Of a DNA stretch of 64,000 bases, positions 1-8,700 are shown piece by piece (position 1 is the first letter of the stretch; every line of letters starts with the position of its first letter). The position numbers and the translations under genes are program-made. This DNA is from JAIVJZ01 sp035645695 (GTDB lineage Bacteria > Acidobacteriota > Blastocatellia > Pyrinomonadales > Pyrinomonadaceae), in contig DASQMC010000022.1 of assembly GCA_035645695.1 (NCBI GenBank), positions 1 to 64,000 of the forward strand, read 5' to 3'. The notes beneath the pieces are model-generated. The model worked only from the letters and a program-made list of their open reading frames with translations, was not told the origin of the DNA and did not search any database.

Positions 1-38
1 GAGGGCGCGGAGAAGAAGGTGTTTTCTCCGCGCCCTCT
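1..38 (-). terminator. Hairpin, probable terminator of the 88-1302 gene
   Basis: A perfect inverted repeat has arms at 1-14 and 24-37 around a 9-base loop. It lies about 50 bases beyond the stop of the minus-strand gene ending at 88, so it is probably that gene's terminator. No clear U tract is visible before the window edge. Between the hairpin and the gene the phrase CTCCGCGC(C/T)CTCTGCGT occurs twice (26-42 and 49-65) as a direct repeat, so the right arm is also part of a short tandem repeat. Confidence 0.5.
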
Positions 39-87
39 GCGTCTTCAACTCCGCGCTCTCTGCGTTAAAATTCCCGCCGCGCCGCGC

Positions 88-1302
88 TCAACTCTCAAGC
101 ACAAAATCCAACACAATCGGATCGTGATCTGACAGCACGACGCCCCCGTCGCGCAACTCGCCGATCACTTCAGGCCGCGTTCCCGGCGCGAGCTTGATCT
201 CTCTCCCCGCGAACCAGTCGAGCTTGAGCGAGCAGCGGCCTTCGTGTTTCTTGAGCGCCCAGTTGATGAAAGGGAAGCACCACTGCGGAATCCAGTCGCC
301 CATGTTCGTGTTCACCGTCGCGTCGCCCACGTCGTAGTGGAGCGTGCAGACGCCGAGCGCGTTCAATTCCCGATAGCCGTAACCGCGCCGATCCAACTCG
401 CGAAACAATTCGCGCTCGAACCAGCGCTCCGGGTAAGGATAGTGGTTTCTAACCACGTTGCCGACGCCCATCGCGACGCGGCGCGCGTAGCCGAGTATGG
501 AATAGACGGCGCGGCGCGAGTTGTAAGTCGAAGTGTTCCAGTCCCCGCCGATGAGCGTGGGCAGGCGCGGCGTGAGCGATTCGAGATGATCCAGCACGAG
601 GCGCATTTGCCGGTGGCGATGCCGCTGCGTCGAATGCGCGTCGAGGTGGAGACTGACGGCGCGAAACTCGCCCGCCGGGTGTTCGATGTCGGCGACGACG
701 GCGCGCTGCTGCCCCAGACGCTTCTCCTTGCCCGCCATTTTGTCCTTGCCGTTCGGCAAACTGACGGCGTGCGCGCGCCGCAGCGGGTAGCGGGAAAGCA
801 GCGCGTTGCCGTGCAGCCCGCGTTCGTTTTCGCCCTCGACATCGGCCTCGACGCCGCTTCCCTTGTTCAGCGCGAGATAGCATGACGCGAAGGCGTAGTT
901 CATGCGAAGCGAACGGGCGATCTCGCGCGCGACGTGCGCGTTCGCCGTGCGCGCCATGCCGTAGTCCAACTCCGTGAGCAGCAACACGTCGCTCGCGCGA
1001 AGCGCCGGGTGGCGTTCGAGCGCGCCGATGATGCCGGGGAGTTGTTTGCCGCGCTCGATGTTCCAGGCGGTCGCGCGCACAGGGGCGAGCCTTGCCGCCG
1101 GGGCATGTGTCTCACGGGACGCGAAATCTTCCTGCACGAGGTGCCCGAGCACGCGCTCGATCTCGGGGCGGAGTTCACGATAGAGGGGCGAGGCCGCGAG
1201 CGTTTTGGTGGAATCAAAACCGGCGAGCGCGGGGAAGTGCGGCGTCAGTTTGTGGTCGAGAGGCGAAGCCGCCTCGGTTTCCGGTTCGATGGTGTAACTC
1301 AA
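88..1302 (-). CDS. Endonuclease/exonuclease/phosphatase family protein
   Basis: This 404-residue protein carries the marks of the metal-dependent EEP (DNase I-like) fold: an early WNIERG motif, LLLTELD (metal-binding Glu), GNALLSRYPL, LIGGDWNT (catalytic Asp-x-Asn) and the C-terminal LSDHDPIVL (catalytic Asp-His). The family hydrolyses phosphodiester or phosphomonoester bonds in nucleic acids, inositol phosphates or sphingomyelin; the substrate cannot be read here. There is no signal peptide, so it is probably cytoplasmic. About 75 residues precede the EEP core. The start is a TTG at 1300-1302 without a clear ribosome-binding site and is uncertain. It lies 214 bases downstream of the large PBP fusion gene on the same strand and may be a separate unit. 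Confidence 0.85.
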   Translation of the reverse strand: MSYTIEPETEAASPLDHKLTPHFPALAGFDSTKTLAASPLYRELRPEIERVLGHLVQEDFASRETHAPAARLAPVRATAWNIERGKQLPGIIGALERHPALRASDVLLLTELDYGMARTANAHVAREIARSLRMNYAFASCYLALNKGSGVEADVEGENERGLHGNALLSRYPLRRAHAVSLPNGKDKMAGKEKRLGQQRAVVADIEHPAGEFRAVSLHLDAHSTQRHRHRQMRLVLDHLESLTPRLPTLIGGDWNTSTYNSRRAVYSILGYARRVAMGVGNVVRNHYPYPERWFERELFRELDRRGYGYRELNALGVCTLHYDVGDATVNTNMGDWIPQWCFPFINWALKKHEGRCSLKLDWFAGREIKLAPGTRPEVIGELRDGGVVLSDHDPIVLDFVLES

Positions 1303-1516
1303 AGCGCGGAGATGTTACAGGCGCACGTGGCCTTTGATCAACTGCGCGCCCCTCTCGTTTAATCACGCGCGCGCTTCGTTCAACCACGCAGTTCAACCGC
1401 GCGCGCCTCTCGTTCAACCACGCTCGACCGTGCGCCCCCCTTCCAATCGCGCCCGCCGCACGTTACAACCGCGCACTACTCAACCGTCGCGCCCCGCCCG
1501 TTCGACCGCAGGCGAT
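1303..1516. repeat. Intergenic C-rich degenerate repeats
   Basis: There is no credible gene in these 214 bases. The stretch is made of loose copies of a GTTCAACCACGC-like phrase (for example TTTAATCACGC, GTTCAACCACGC, GTTCAACCGCGC, GTTCAACCACGC, TTACAACCGCGC, CTCAACCGTCGC, ATTCAACCACGC), about 10-25 bases apart and all in the same orientation. It separates two minus-strand genes. Function is unknown. Confidence 0.5.
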
Positions 1517-4500
1517 TCAACCACGCGCCACGCGCCGCCACACGTCCGCTTCGCCCTGCGCGCGGATAAGCGCGCTCACTTCGCGGAAGGCGGCGGCGTA
1601 GAGCGCGCGCATGTCGGCGGCGTTTGCGGGCGCGGCCAGTCTCTTTTCCAACTCTTCGCGCGACAGTTTCCCTTGCGGCACGCCGTGCGTGAGCATCCGC
1701 CCCTCTCCCGCGACGTGCGCGGCGAGTCCTTCGGAGAGCCAGAGCGGCGCGCGAGAGCGCGAAACGGCGTCGATGACGGCGTGAGCGTATTCGTGCCGGA
1801 GCGTGGGCGCGAGCAGGCCGCGCCTGCCGAGCGTCGCGAGCGGTTGTAGATCGATGCGGCGGCCGCGCGTCACGGCGGCGACCCATGCGGGCTTGCCCGT
1901 CGCTCCCGTGAAGTCTCCCGTCGTCGGGTGGACGAAAACCTCCAGAACGCCGAGCGCGGGGGCTGCGACCGAGGCTGCGGCGAGACGCGAACGCACGTCC
2001 GCGCGTGCCGCTTCAAGCACGGCAAGCGCGGCTTCGACTTCGCGACGCGACGCCCCGCGCGCAGGATAACTCACGCGAAAATTTTCACTCGACAGCGAGA
2101 GACGCACCTGCGCTAGCGACGCCGTAACCGCGACGGGCGACGCCTCGAAGGCGGCGTGCGCAAATTCTCTTCGAGCATGGCCGTCTCGGGTATGTGTGAA
2201 ATTGGCGTGAGCGAAACTTGCCTGAATTGGACGAGCGCGCGCAACCCCCGAGCGGACAAAACTCGCTTGAACCGGACGAGGGGTGGCGAAACTTGCCCCA
2301 ATGCCACGAGGGCGGGCGAAACTCGCCCCAATGCCGCGAGGGCGAGCGAAACTTTCCCGAATGACAGGAGCGCGAGCGGGCGTTTCGACTCGACCTGCGA
2401 AATTTCCGATGGCGGCCTTTTCATGCGATTCCGGCGACGCACGGCGCGCTTGCGTTTCTGTTCGCGGCGCGGCCTTCGGTTCCGTCGCGACTGCGCCGCC
2501 GGCGGGTATGGCCGTACCCGCGCGGCCGACAGATGTGGCCGTAGCTGCGCCGCTACCGTATGTCGCCGCGCCCGCACCGCCGACGGGCGTCGCCATGCCT
2601 ATTCCCGCGCCGCCGATGGGTGTCGCTATTCCCGCGCCGCCGACGGTCGTGCCGGGGAAATAGTGCGCGAGAATCTGCCTGTAGGATGCGCCGCGCGAGG
2701 CCATGACGTGCGCGCCGTTCTGGCAGAGGCCGAGCCCGTGGCCGAAACCGCTGCCGCGAAAAACGAACTTGTCTCCGGCGCGCATCACGTCGAAGCGCGA
2801 ACTCTTGAGCACGCTCCATCCGAGCGTGCGCCCGACGACGATCTTGAAATCCCAGCCGCGCACCACGACGCGCCGCCGGTCGCCCGCAATCGCCAGTTGC
2901 TCGACGCGCCCCGTCGCGTCGCGTTTGACCACCGTAAGCCCCGCGACGCGCGCGCCGACATCCGTGCGCGAATCTTCGCGCAAAGCTACGGCGAGCCGCG
3001 CGGCCGGGATCGCGTCAGTCCAGCGAGTGTGCGGCATGGCGGCGCAGTATTCGTCGCGGACGCCGCGCAGGTAAGGCGCGCGCGCGGGGCTGCCCCAGAG
3101 CGCCTGTAGATTGGCCGTCTGCCCGCCGCAGGAGGCGGAGAAAAAAACATCGGAAGCGAGCGAGCCGCGCGAGCCGCGCAAGACCTCGCCGCCGGTGTCT
3201 GCTATGGCGCGACGGACGAGCGCGTGAAAGTCCGGGCGTGCGGTCGCCTGCGTGATCCCGATGAAACGCTGGCAGTGGGTCGTGTCGCAGAAGTCGTAAT
3301 TGTCGCGCGCGTGGCGGCGCAGGTTCGAGAGCGCGTAGGTGCGACTGACGACCGCCTGCGCCTTCAACGCCGCGAACTCGTCTTCGACGCTCGCCTCGGC
3401 CGCGAGCGCTCCGAACAGGTATTCGTCGAGCGGGAGCGTGCGCGTCGCCTCTTCGCGCGAGAGACGAACGCGGACGAGCGGCGCACCCGTCGAGGCGCGC
3501 GGCGCGTTCGCGAAGTCGGCCGCCTCGCTCCCTGTCGATGTGTTTCCGCGCGACCCGGAATTGGCGTTGCCGTCCATCGTCAGGCGCGCGTGTTCGGCGA
3601 AGACGGCGCGCGCAACGGCCGCGCTCTCTTTGCCCTGCCCGCGTTTGAGGAAGACCAACACGACCAGTTTCACTTCGGCGGGCGCGGGCGCATCCCACTG
3701 CGATGCGACGGGCGACGCGCTCGCGTGCGCTTCGCGTTCGGAGGCGAGGCCGACGAACCAGCCGTGCGTGTGCGAGCCGTCGGATTCATCCGTGGCCGTG
3801 CCCGTCTTGCCGAAGACGTGGGTCGGGAGCGATGCGAGATCGGCCGGGGCGGCCGTGCCGTATCTGACCGCGCCGCGCAGGGACGAGAGCAGCAGCGTGC
3901 GCTCGCCGGGCGTGATGTCGAGCCGTGCCGTCTCCTCCCCGCGGAAACTTTCGTGCGCGCCGGGTTGCGTGCGGTAGAGGTGGCCGCCGTTGAAGAGGGC
4001 GGCGTAGGCGGCGACGAGTTGCAGGGGCGTGACGAGCAGTTCGCCGCCTTCGCCGAGCGCGGTCTCGACCTGCGGATTACCGCGCGGCAGGCGCGGCATC
4101 GCCGCCGCCCCCTTCGCCGGGGCATCGGCGTAAGCGCTCGCTCGCTTGACCGTCGCCGCCGTCGCCGTAGCGCGCGCGCCGAACGCGTAGGCGGCGAGCG
4201 TGTGATTGAACTCCGCGGGCGGGAGCCGCTCGGCAAGCCGCGCGAAGTAGTAGTTGCAGGAATGCGCGAGGGCTTGCGCCGGGTTGAAGGGGGGAATGTA
4301 AACCGGGTGCGAACAGTTGAAGTCTGCCCCGTGACGCTCGTAATGCCTGCGACATGAGAGGCGCGAGTCGGCTTTGATAATGCCCGCGCGCAACGCCGTG
4401 AGCAGCGTGAAAGGTTTGATCGCGGAGCCGGGCGGAAAGGCCGCTTCTTCGGCCAGTCGTGGGTTGACGGCGGCGCGGATGCGTCCCGTCTGCGCGTCCG

Positions 4501-4780
4501 CCACGATGATCGTGCCGTCGCGCGATCCGAGCGCATCGCCCGCAACGCGCAGCAGCGCCGCGTCGAGTGCGCTCTCACTCAAACGCAGGCGAGCGCGCTC
4601 GACTTTAACCGCGTCGGCGGGAGGCATCCACCACGCGCAAAACAGTGCGAGGCACACGCACGCGTGCGTCAGCCCGCGACAGCGCGCGCCGTCGCGTGTG
4701 GGAAAGAGAATGTTTTTAACTGCGGCCAGCACGGCTTTAATACGACTCGAACATGCGGCTCGAACATGCGACTTGAACAT
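1517..4780 (-). CDS. PBP transpeptidase - SpoIID/LytB - HExxH peptidase fusion
   Basis: This 1087-residue exported protein joins three enzyme-like modules. Residues about 85-385 are a penicillin-binding transpeptidase with all three active-site motifs: SAIK (119-122), SCN (174-176) and KTG (325-327). Residues about 430-705 match SpoIID/LytB, including LPLDEYLFG, KAQAVVSRTYA, FFSASCGG and GSGFGHGLGLCQNGA; SpoIID domains are lytic transglycosylases acting on denuded glycans. After a Gly/Ala-rich and decapeptide-repeat linker (about 705-880), residues about 900-1087 form a gluzincin-like peptidase with HEYAH (996-1000) and downstream SEGLA. An N-terminal hydrophobic segment (about 37-52) should export or anchor it. 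It is the last gene of the A2M operon, 12 bases after the membrane-protein gene. The start ATG lies in a 13-bp tandem repeat that offers ATGs in several frames, but this is the only frame giving the full protein. Confidence 0.85.
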   Translation of the reverse strand: MFKSHVRAACSSRIKAVLAAVKNILFPTRDGARCRGLTHACVCLALFCAWWMPPADAVKVERARLRLSESALDAALLRVAGDALGSRDGTIIVADAQTGRIRAAVNPRLAEEAAFPPGSAIKPFTLLTALRAGIIKADSRLSCRRHYERHGADFNCSHPVYIPPFNPAQALAHSCNYYFARLAERLPPAEFNHTLAAYAFGARATATAATVKRASAYADAPAKGAAAMPRLPRGNPQVETALGEGGELLVTPLQLVAAYAALFNGGHLYRTQPGAHESFRGEETARLDITPGERTLLLSSLRGAVRYGTAAPADLASLPTHVFGKTGTATDESDGSHTHGWFVGLASEREAHASASPVASQWDAPAPAEVKLVVLVFLKRGQGKESAAVARAVFAEHARLTMDGNANSGSRGNTSTGSEAADFANAPRASTGAPLVRVRLSREEATRTLPLDEYLFGALAAEASVEDEFAALKAQAVVSRTYALSNLRRHARDNYDFCDTTHCQRFIGITQATARPDFHALVRRAIADTGGEVLRGSRGSLASDVFFSASCGGQTANLQALWGSPARAPYLRGVRDEYCAAMPHTRWTDAIPAARLAVALREDSRTDVGARVAGLTVVKRDATGRVEQLAIAGDRRRVVVRGWDFKIVVGRTLGWSVLKSSRFDVMRAGDKFVFRGSGFGHGLGLCQNGAHVMASRGASYRQILAHYFPGTTVGGAGIATPIGGAGIGMATPVGGAGAATYGSGAATATSVGRAGTAIPAGGAVATEPKAAPRTETQARRASPESHEKAAIGNFAGRVETPARAPVIRESFARPRGIGASFARPRGIGASFATPRPVQASFVRSGVARARPIQASFAHANFTHTRDGHARREFAHAAFEASPVAVTASLAQVRLSLSSENFRVSYPARGASRREVEAALAVLEAARADVRSRLAAASVAAPALGVLEVFVHPTTGDFTGATGKPAWVAAVTRGRRIDLQPLATLGRRGLLAPTLRHEYAHAVIDAVSRSRAPLWLSEGLAAHVAGEGRMLTHGVPQGKLSREELEKRLAAPANAADMRALYAAAFREVSALIRAQGEADVWRRVARG
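2196..2385. repeat. 30-bp tandem repeats encoding a decapeptide linker
   Basis: Inside the PBP fusion gene a 30-bp unit recurs, clearest at 2285-2374, where units of the form GGCGnGCGAAACTnGCCCCAAT are followed by a GCCnCGAG ending. Looser copies lie on both sides. It encodes about six degenerate decapeptides of the type GASFARPRGI, a flexible basic linker between the SpoIID and peptidase modules. The unit length is a multiple of three, so copy-number change keeps the frame. Confidence 0.75.
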
Positions 4781-4794
4781 GCGGCTCGAACATT
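4748..4794. repeat. 13-bp tandem repeat over an intercistronic start site
   Basis: Units CGAACATGCGGCT (4748-4760), CGAACATGCGACT (4761-4773), TGAACATGCGGCT (4774-4786) and a partial CGAACATT (4787-4794) run in tandem. Each carries CAT, an ATG on the minus strand, so ATGs occur every 13 bases at 4793, 4780, 4767 and 4754 in shifting frames. The array covers the stop codon of the membrane-protein gene and the start of the PBP fusion gene. Confidence 0.8.
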
Positions 4795-5695
4795 AAACGG
4801 TCGTGGCCGCCGTCGCCGGGGCGGTGTGAGGTTGCGCGTCGGGGAGCGCGGGGTCAATCGCCGTAGGTGCGTGGGCGTCGGAGCGCGCCAGCGCTGTCAT
4901 GGTCATCACCCAGCCGAAGAGCATGAGCGAGAAGGCGAGAAGGATGCGCGACCCGAAGATCGCCAGTTCGAGCGTGTTGCTCTCAAAGGGCGTGCGTTTC
5001 GTGATCAGGAAATAGGGGACGAGCGCGAAGACGATCATGCCGATGCCGTATGTCAGCACGCTCCGCGCCGAGAAGGCGCGCATGATGTGACGGTGGAAGC
5101 GCGCGAAGGCGGAGACGAGGCCGTCGCGCGCGGCGGCGAGCCAGAGATGCATCGCGGCGAGCGGCAGGAAGAGGCCGAGCACGAAGAGGCGCAAGGCCGA
5201 GACGAACAGGTATTTCCAGCGCACGGGCGGTTTCGGTTTCGAGGCTTCCGAAGACGACGCGGAAGACTCCGCCTCGGCGGCCTCTGCGCGGCGCGCGTCT
5301 TCGACGTTTGCGCGCTCCTCCGGCGACAACTGCACGCGCCGCTCAAGTTTGTTCAGAAGATAGACGGAGAGCACGGCGAGCAGCACGAAGGGGATGCTCA
5401 CCAGAAGCACTTTCGGGAAACTTCGCGCCGTGTGTCGCAGCAGCCCGCCCGCGTTCCGGTGGCCTACCGCGAAACTCGCGCCCGCCGCCGCGACGACGAA
5501 GAGGAGCAACGGCGCGAGTAGCGCGCTCGCGCCCGTCACGAACAACTGCCACGCGGTCGCTTCGCGCGTCGTGATGAAGAAAAAGAGGGCGGCGATGAGC
5601 GCGAGGTAGAGCGCGAAGAGCACTGCGAGCGCGCGGGGCGAGCGCACGAGATTGCGCGCGGCGTCGAAGATGGAGGCGAGTACGTTCTTGGTCAT
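4793..5695 (-). CDS. Polytopic membrane protein of the A2M operon
   Basis: This 300-residue protein has about six hydrophobic segments (near residues 23-42, 52-75, 95-113, 162-186, 210-232 and 245-268). A charged Ala/Glu/Ser-rich loop (about 117-155) and a soluble Ala/Pro/Thr-rich tail interrupt or follow them. No catalytic motif was recognised. It sits between the A2M gene (24 bases upstream) and the PBP fusion gene (12 bases downstream), all on the minus strand, so it is probably co-transcribed with them. A role as membrane partner of that envelope system is inference from context only. Confidence 0.7.
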   Translation of the reverse strand: MTKNVLASIFDAARNLVRSPRALAVLFALYLALIAALFFFITTREATAWQLFVTGASALLAPLLLFVVAAAGASFAVGHRNAGGLLRHTARSFPKVLLVSIPFVLLAVLSVYLLNKLERRVQLSPEERANVEDARRAEAAEAESSASSSEASKPKPPVRWKYLFVSALRLFVLGLFLPLAAMHLWLAAARDGLVSAFARFHRHIMRAFSARSVLTYGIGMIVFALVPYFLITKRTPFESNTLELAIFGSRILLAFSLMLFGWVMTMTALARSDAHAPTAIDPALPDAQPHTAPATAATTV

Positions 5696-5719
5696 GTCGT
5701 CACCTTAAGTTCAAACTGT

Positions 5720-8700
5720 TCACTTGCTGTCGAGAATGGTCAACTTCGCGCTGGCCGTGTTCGACTGCACGGTCGGCTGGTACATCAACTCGACGCGCGC
5801 CGGGGCGACGCGGAAGTCGCCCGGCTCCTGCACGCGCATGGCGTACTGGAAGGTGGCCTTGCCGTCGAAGAAGTTGAGAAAGAATGCCGTGCGCTGGTCG
5901 CGAAACTCGCGCGCGCTGTACCAGTCGCTCCATCCCTGCTCCGTGTGATTGAGGTCGAGGCCGCTGACCTGTTCGACCTGTTCCGCGCCCGCCGGGATCG
6001 GGTCTTCGACGAGAAGGTATGCCGCGGGCGCGCCTTCGATTGTGAGGCGCGAGACGATCTGATCGCCCGAACGCAACTCGCCCGCGAGCGGCTCGGTCTT
6101 CCACTTCAAATTCCCTTTGCCGTCATCCTGCACGCGCAGGCGCAGGTACTCGCGCGTGATCTTCAATCCCGCAGTGCTCTGCGGCGCGGTCTGCTCGTCG
6201 TTCGTCGCGTATTCGAGCGCGGCGGAAGCATAGAGCACGCCGCCGCCGCGTTTGACGAAGCGCACCTGAGTTGCGCCGCCCACCTGCTCGTCTTTGCGCG
6301 TGACGACGAAAGACTTCGCGGCAGCCGCCTGCGCGCCCGTCACCGCCTCGGCCAAGACCTGCTCGTTGTTGACGTAGACCTCAAGCGCGTAGTCGGGCGA
6401 GAGTTCGTTGCTGACTTTGAGATAGTCCGTCAGGCCGAAGATGACGAAGGCGGTCTGGCGTGTGGAGACCCAGTAGCGGTCGCCGCGCCTGCGGCTCGCG
6501 ACCGTCCAGCGCACGGCCTTCGGCAGGATGCCGCTCTCGGGCGTGATCTGCGCGAGGGCTTTGATCGAGAGCGCGGTGGCTTCGATGCTGTTGTCCTCGT
6601 TGAAGTCTTCCAGATTGCGGCGCGATTGCCAGTGGGCGTCGAAGCCGGTCTGGTTGGCGGAGCGTTCGATCTCGGAGGCCAGCGCGCGCGCGCGCGCGTC
6701 GCCGCGCCCTTTCAGGGTGAGCGCGAGCAGGGCGCGGCCGTAGGGTTGCAGCCGCCCGCGATTGGTGATGAGGTCTTCGATGTAGCGCGGGTTGACGCCG
6801 CCGCTCGCGTTCAACGCATAGACCATGTAGGCGCGCGTCTCCATGCCGATCTCGCGGCCGTCGTCGTTCTTCCCGGCGTCGAGCAGGCCGGACAACTTGC
6901 CGCGCCCGCGTTCGACGCGGCCGTCGTCCGTCTCGTAACCGGCGCGCGACGCCATCGTCAATCCATCGACGACATAGGCCGTCATCCACGGATCGGTCGG
7001 GTCGTCCTTCCACCAGCCCCAGCCGCCGTCATCGTGCTGGAAATTGTAGAGACGCGTCAGACCTTTGCGCACCTTCTTGTTGATGTTGTTGGTGTCGCGT
7101 ATGGAAGCCTGCTCAACGTCGCGCAAAGTGTTGGCGACGATGACGGTCGGGAGAAACTGTGACATCGTCTGTTCGACGCAGCCGTAAGGAAAGCCCGTCA
7201 GGTAGTCGAGCGCGCCGAAAAGCGTCGAAGCGACGGAAGGCGCGGCCTCGATGCGGAGCGTGCGCGAGCGCGGGTCGGCGTTCGGCGGCAGATTGATCGT
7301 GATGGTGCGCTCGGCGTCGCCGTCGCCGGAGAGCGTCGCGGCCTCTCCGGCGGTCTGCTTGAGTCCGCGCGGGACGATTGGCAGCGCTAACTCGACGGCG
7401 TCCGAGTCGGTGTCGGTCAGAGCTTTGGCGAGCAGCGTGACGCTGCCCGTCTGTTGCGCGCTGACGCGCCAGTTGATGCGGTGCTCGCCGTTCTTCGGGA
7501 TCGTGACGGTTTGCGCGGGCGGGTCGAGCAGTTGCGCGCCGTTGACGGCGAGGGAAATCTGCGTCGTCTTGTCCGCGTTCAGATAATTGTGCGCGATGCC
7601 GGAGAGCGTCACCGTGTCGCCGGAGGTCATGAAGCGCGGCGTGGCGAGGCGGATGATGACATCCTTGCGCTCGATAACCTTCGTCGTGGCCGAGCCGACG
7701 CGCGTGTCCGCCGTGACGGCGCGGGCGGTTGCGCGCCACGTCGTCAGGTTATCGGGCAACTCCACTTTGACGTTGGCCTTGCCGTCCGCTCCCGTCGTGA
7801 CGGAGGGCTGCCAGTAGGCCGTGTCTTTGAATATTTTTCGGATGAGCGGTTGAACGAAGTCGCCCTCGTTTTTGAAGTCGGCGAGCTGGTGCGCGCGCTT
7901 GTTCGCGGCGAGTTGGATCGCCTTTTTGCCCGCATAGCCGGTGAAGTGATAATCGACGGCGAAGGTGGTGTTCACCTCGTTGTAGCGTTGCGCATAGAAC
8001 TGCTTGCGAATGTCGCCGACGGTGTCCTCCATGATGCTGTAGATGGCTTCGTCTACGACGCCGAAACTAACTTCCGCGCCCGCCGCCGGAGTGCCGTCGC
8101 CGTTCCGCGCGGAGATCGTGTAGGACGCGGTTTCGCGCGGCTTGAACTCGCGCTTGTTCGGGATGATCTCGACTTTCAGGAGACGGTCGCGCGGCGGTAC
8201 GACGAGCGACACGGAGGCGGAAAACATCTCGCTGTTTTTGACGTAGGACACGTCGAGGAAGAAGTTCGGGGCGTGGCGCGCTTCGATCGGCACGTCGATG
8301 ACGACGGCGCGCCCCGTCGCGCTGATCTGGCGCACGCTCATCACGCTCACGAGTTCGGTCGTGACAAGCAGGTGCGCCTTGTCCGTCGGCAGCAGGGCGA
8401 GGACGCGCGCCGTCTCGCCCGCCTTGTAGGATTTCTTGTCGGGGACGAGTTTGATCGCCTCGCTCTCCTGATACGAGTAGTCGGCGAATTGCTGGTCGCG
8501 GTCAGCCACCCAGAGCGAGCCGCCCATCGACGCGACGGCCTTGCCGTTCTCCCACACGGTCGTCTTGATCTGAATGTTGCCCGGCCGCTCTATCGGGTAG
8601 TCGAAGTAGGCTTCGCCCTGCGCGTTCGTCTGCACGTTCGCCGTGGACAAATCGCGCTCGTTCAGCTTGTACTCGTAATACTTGTAACCGTAATCGTTCT

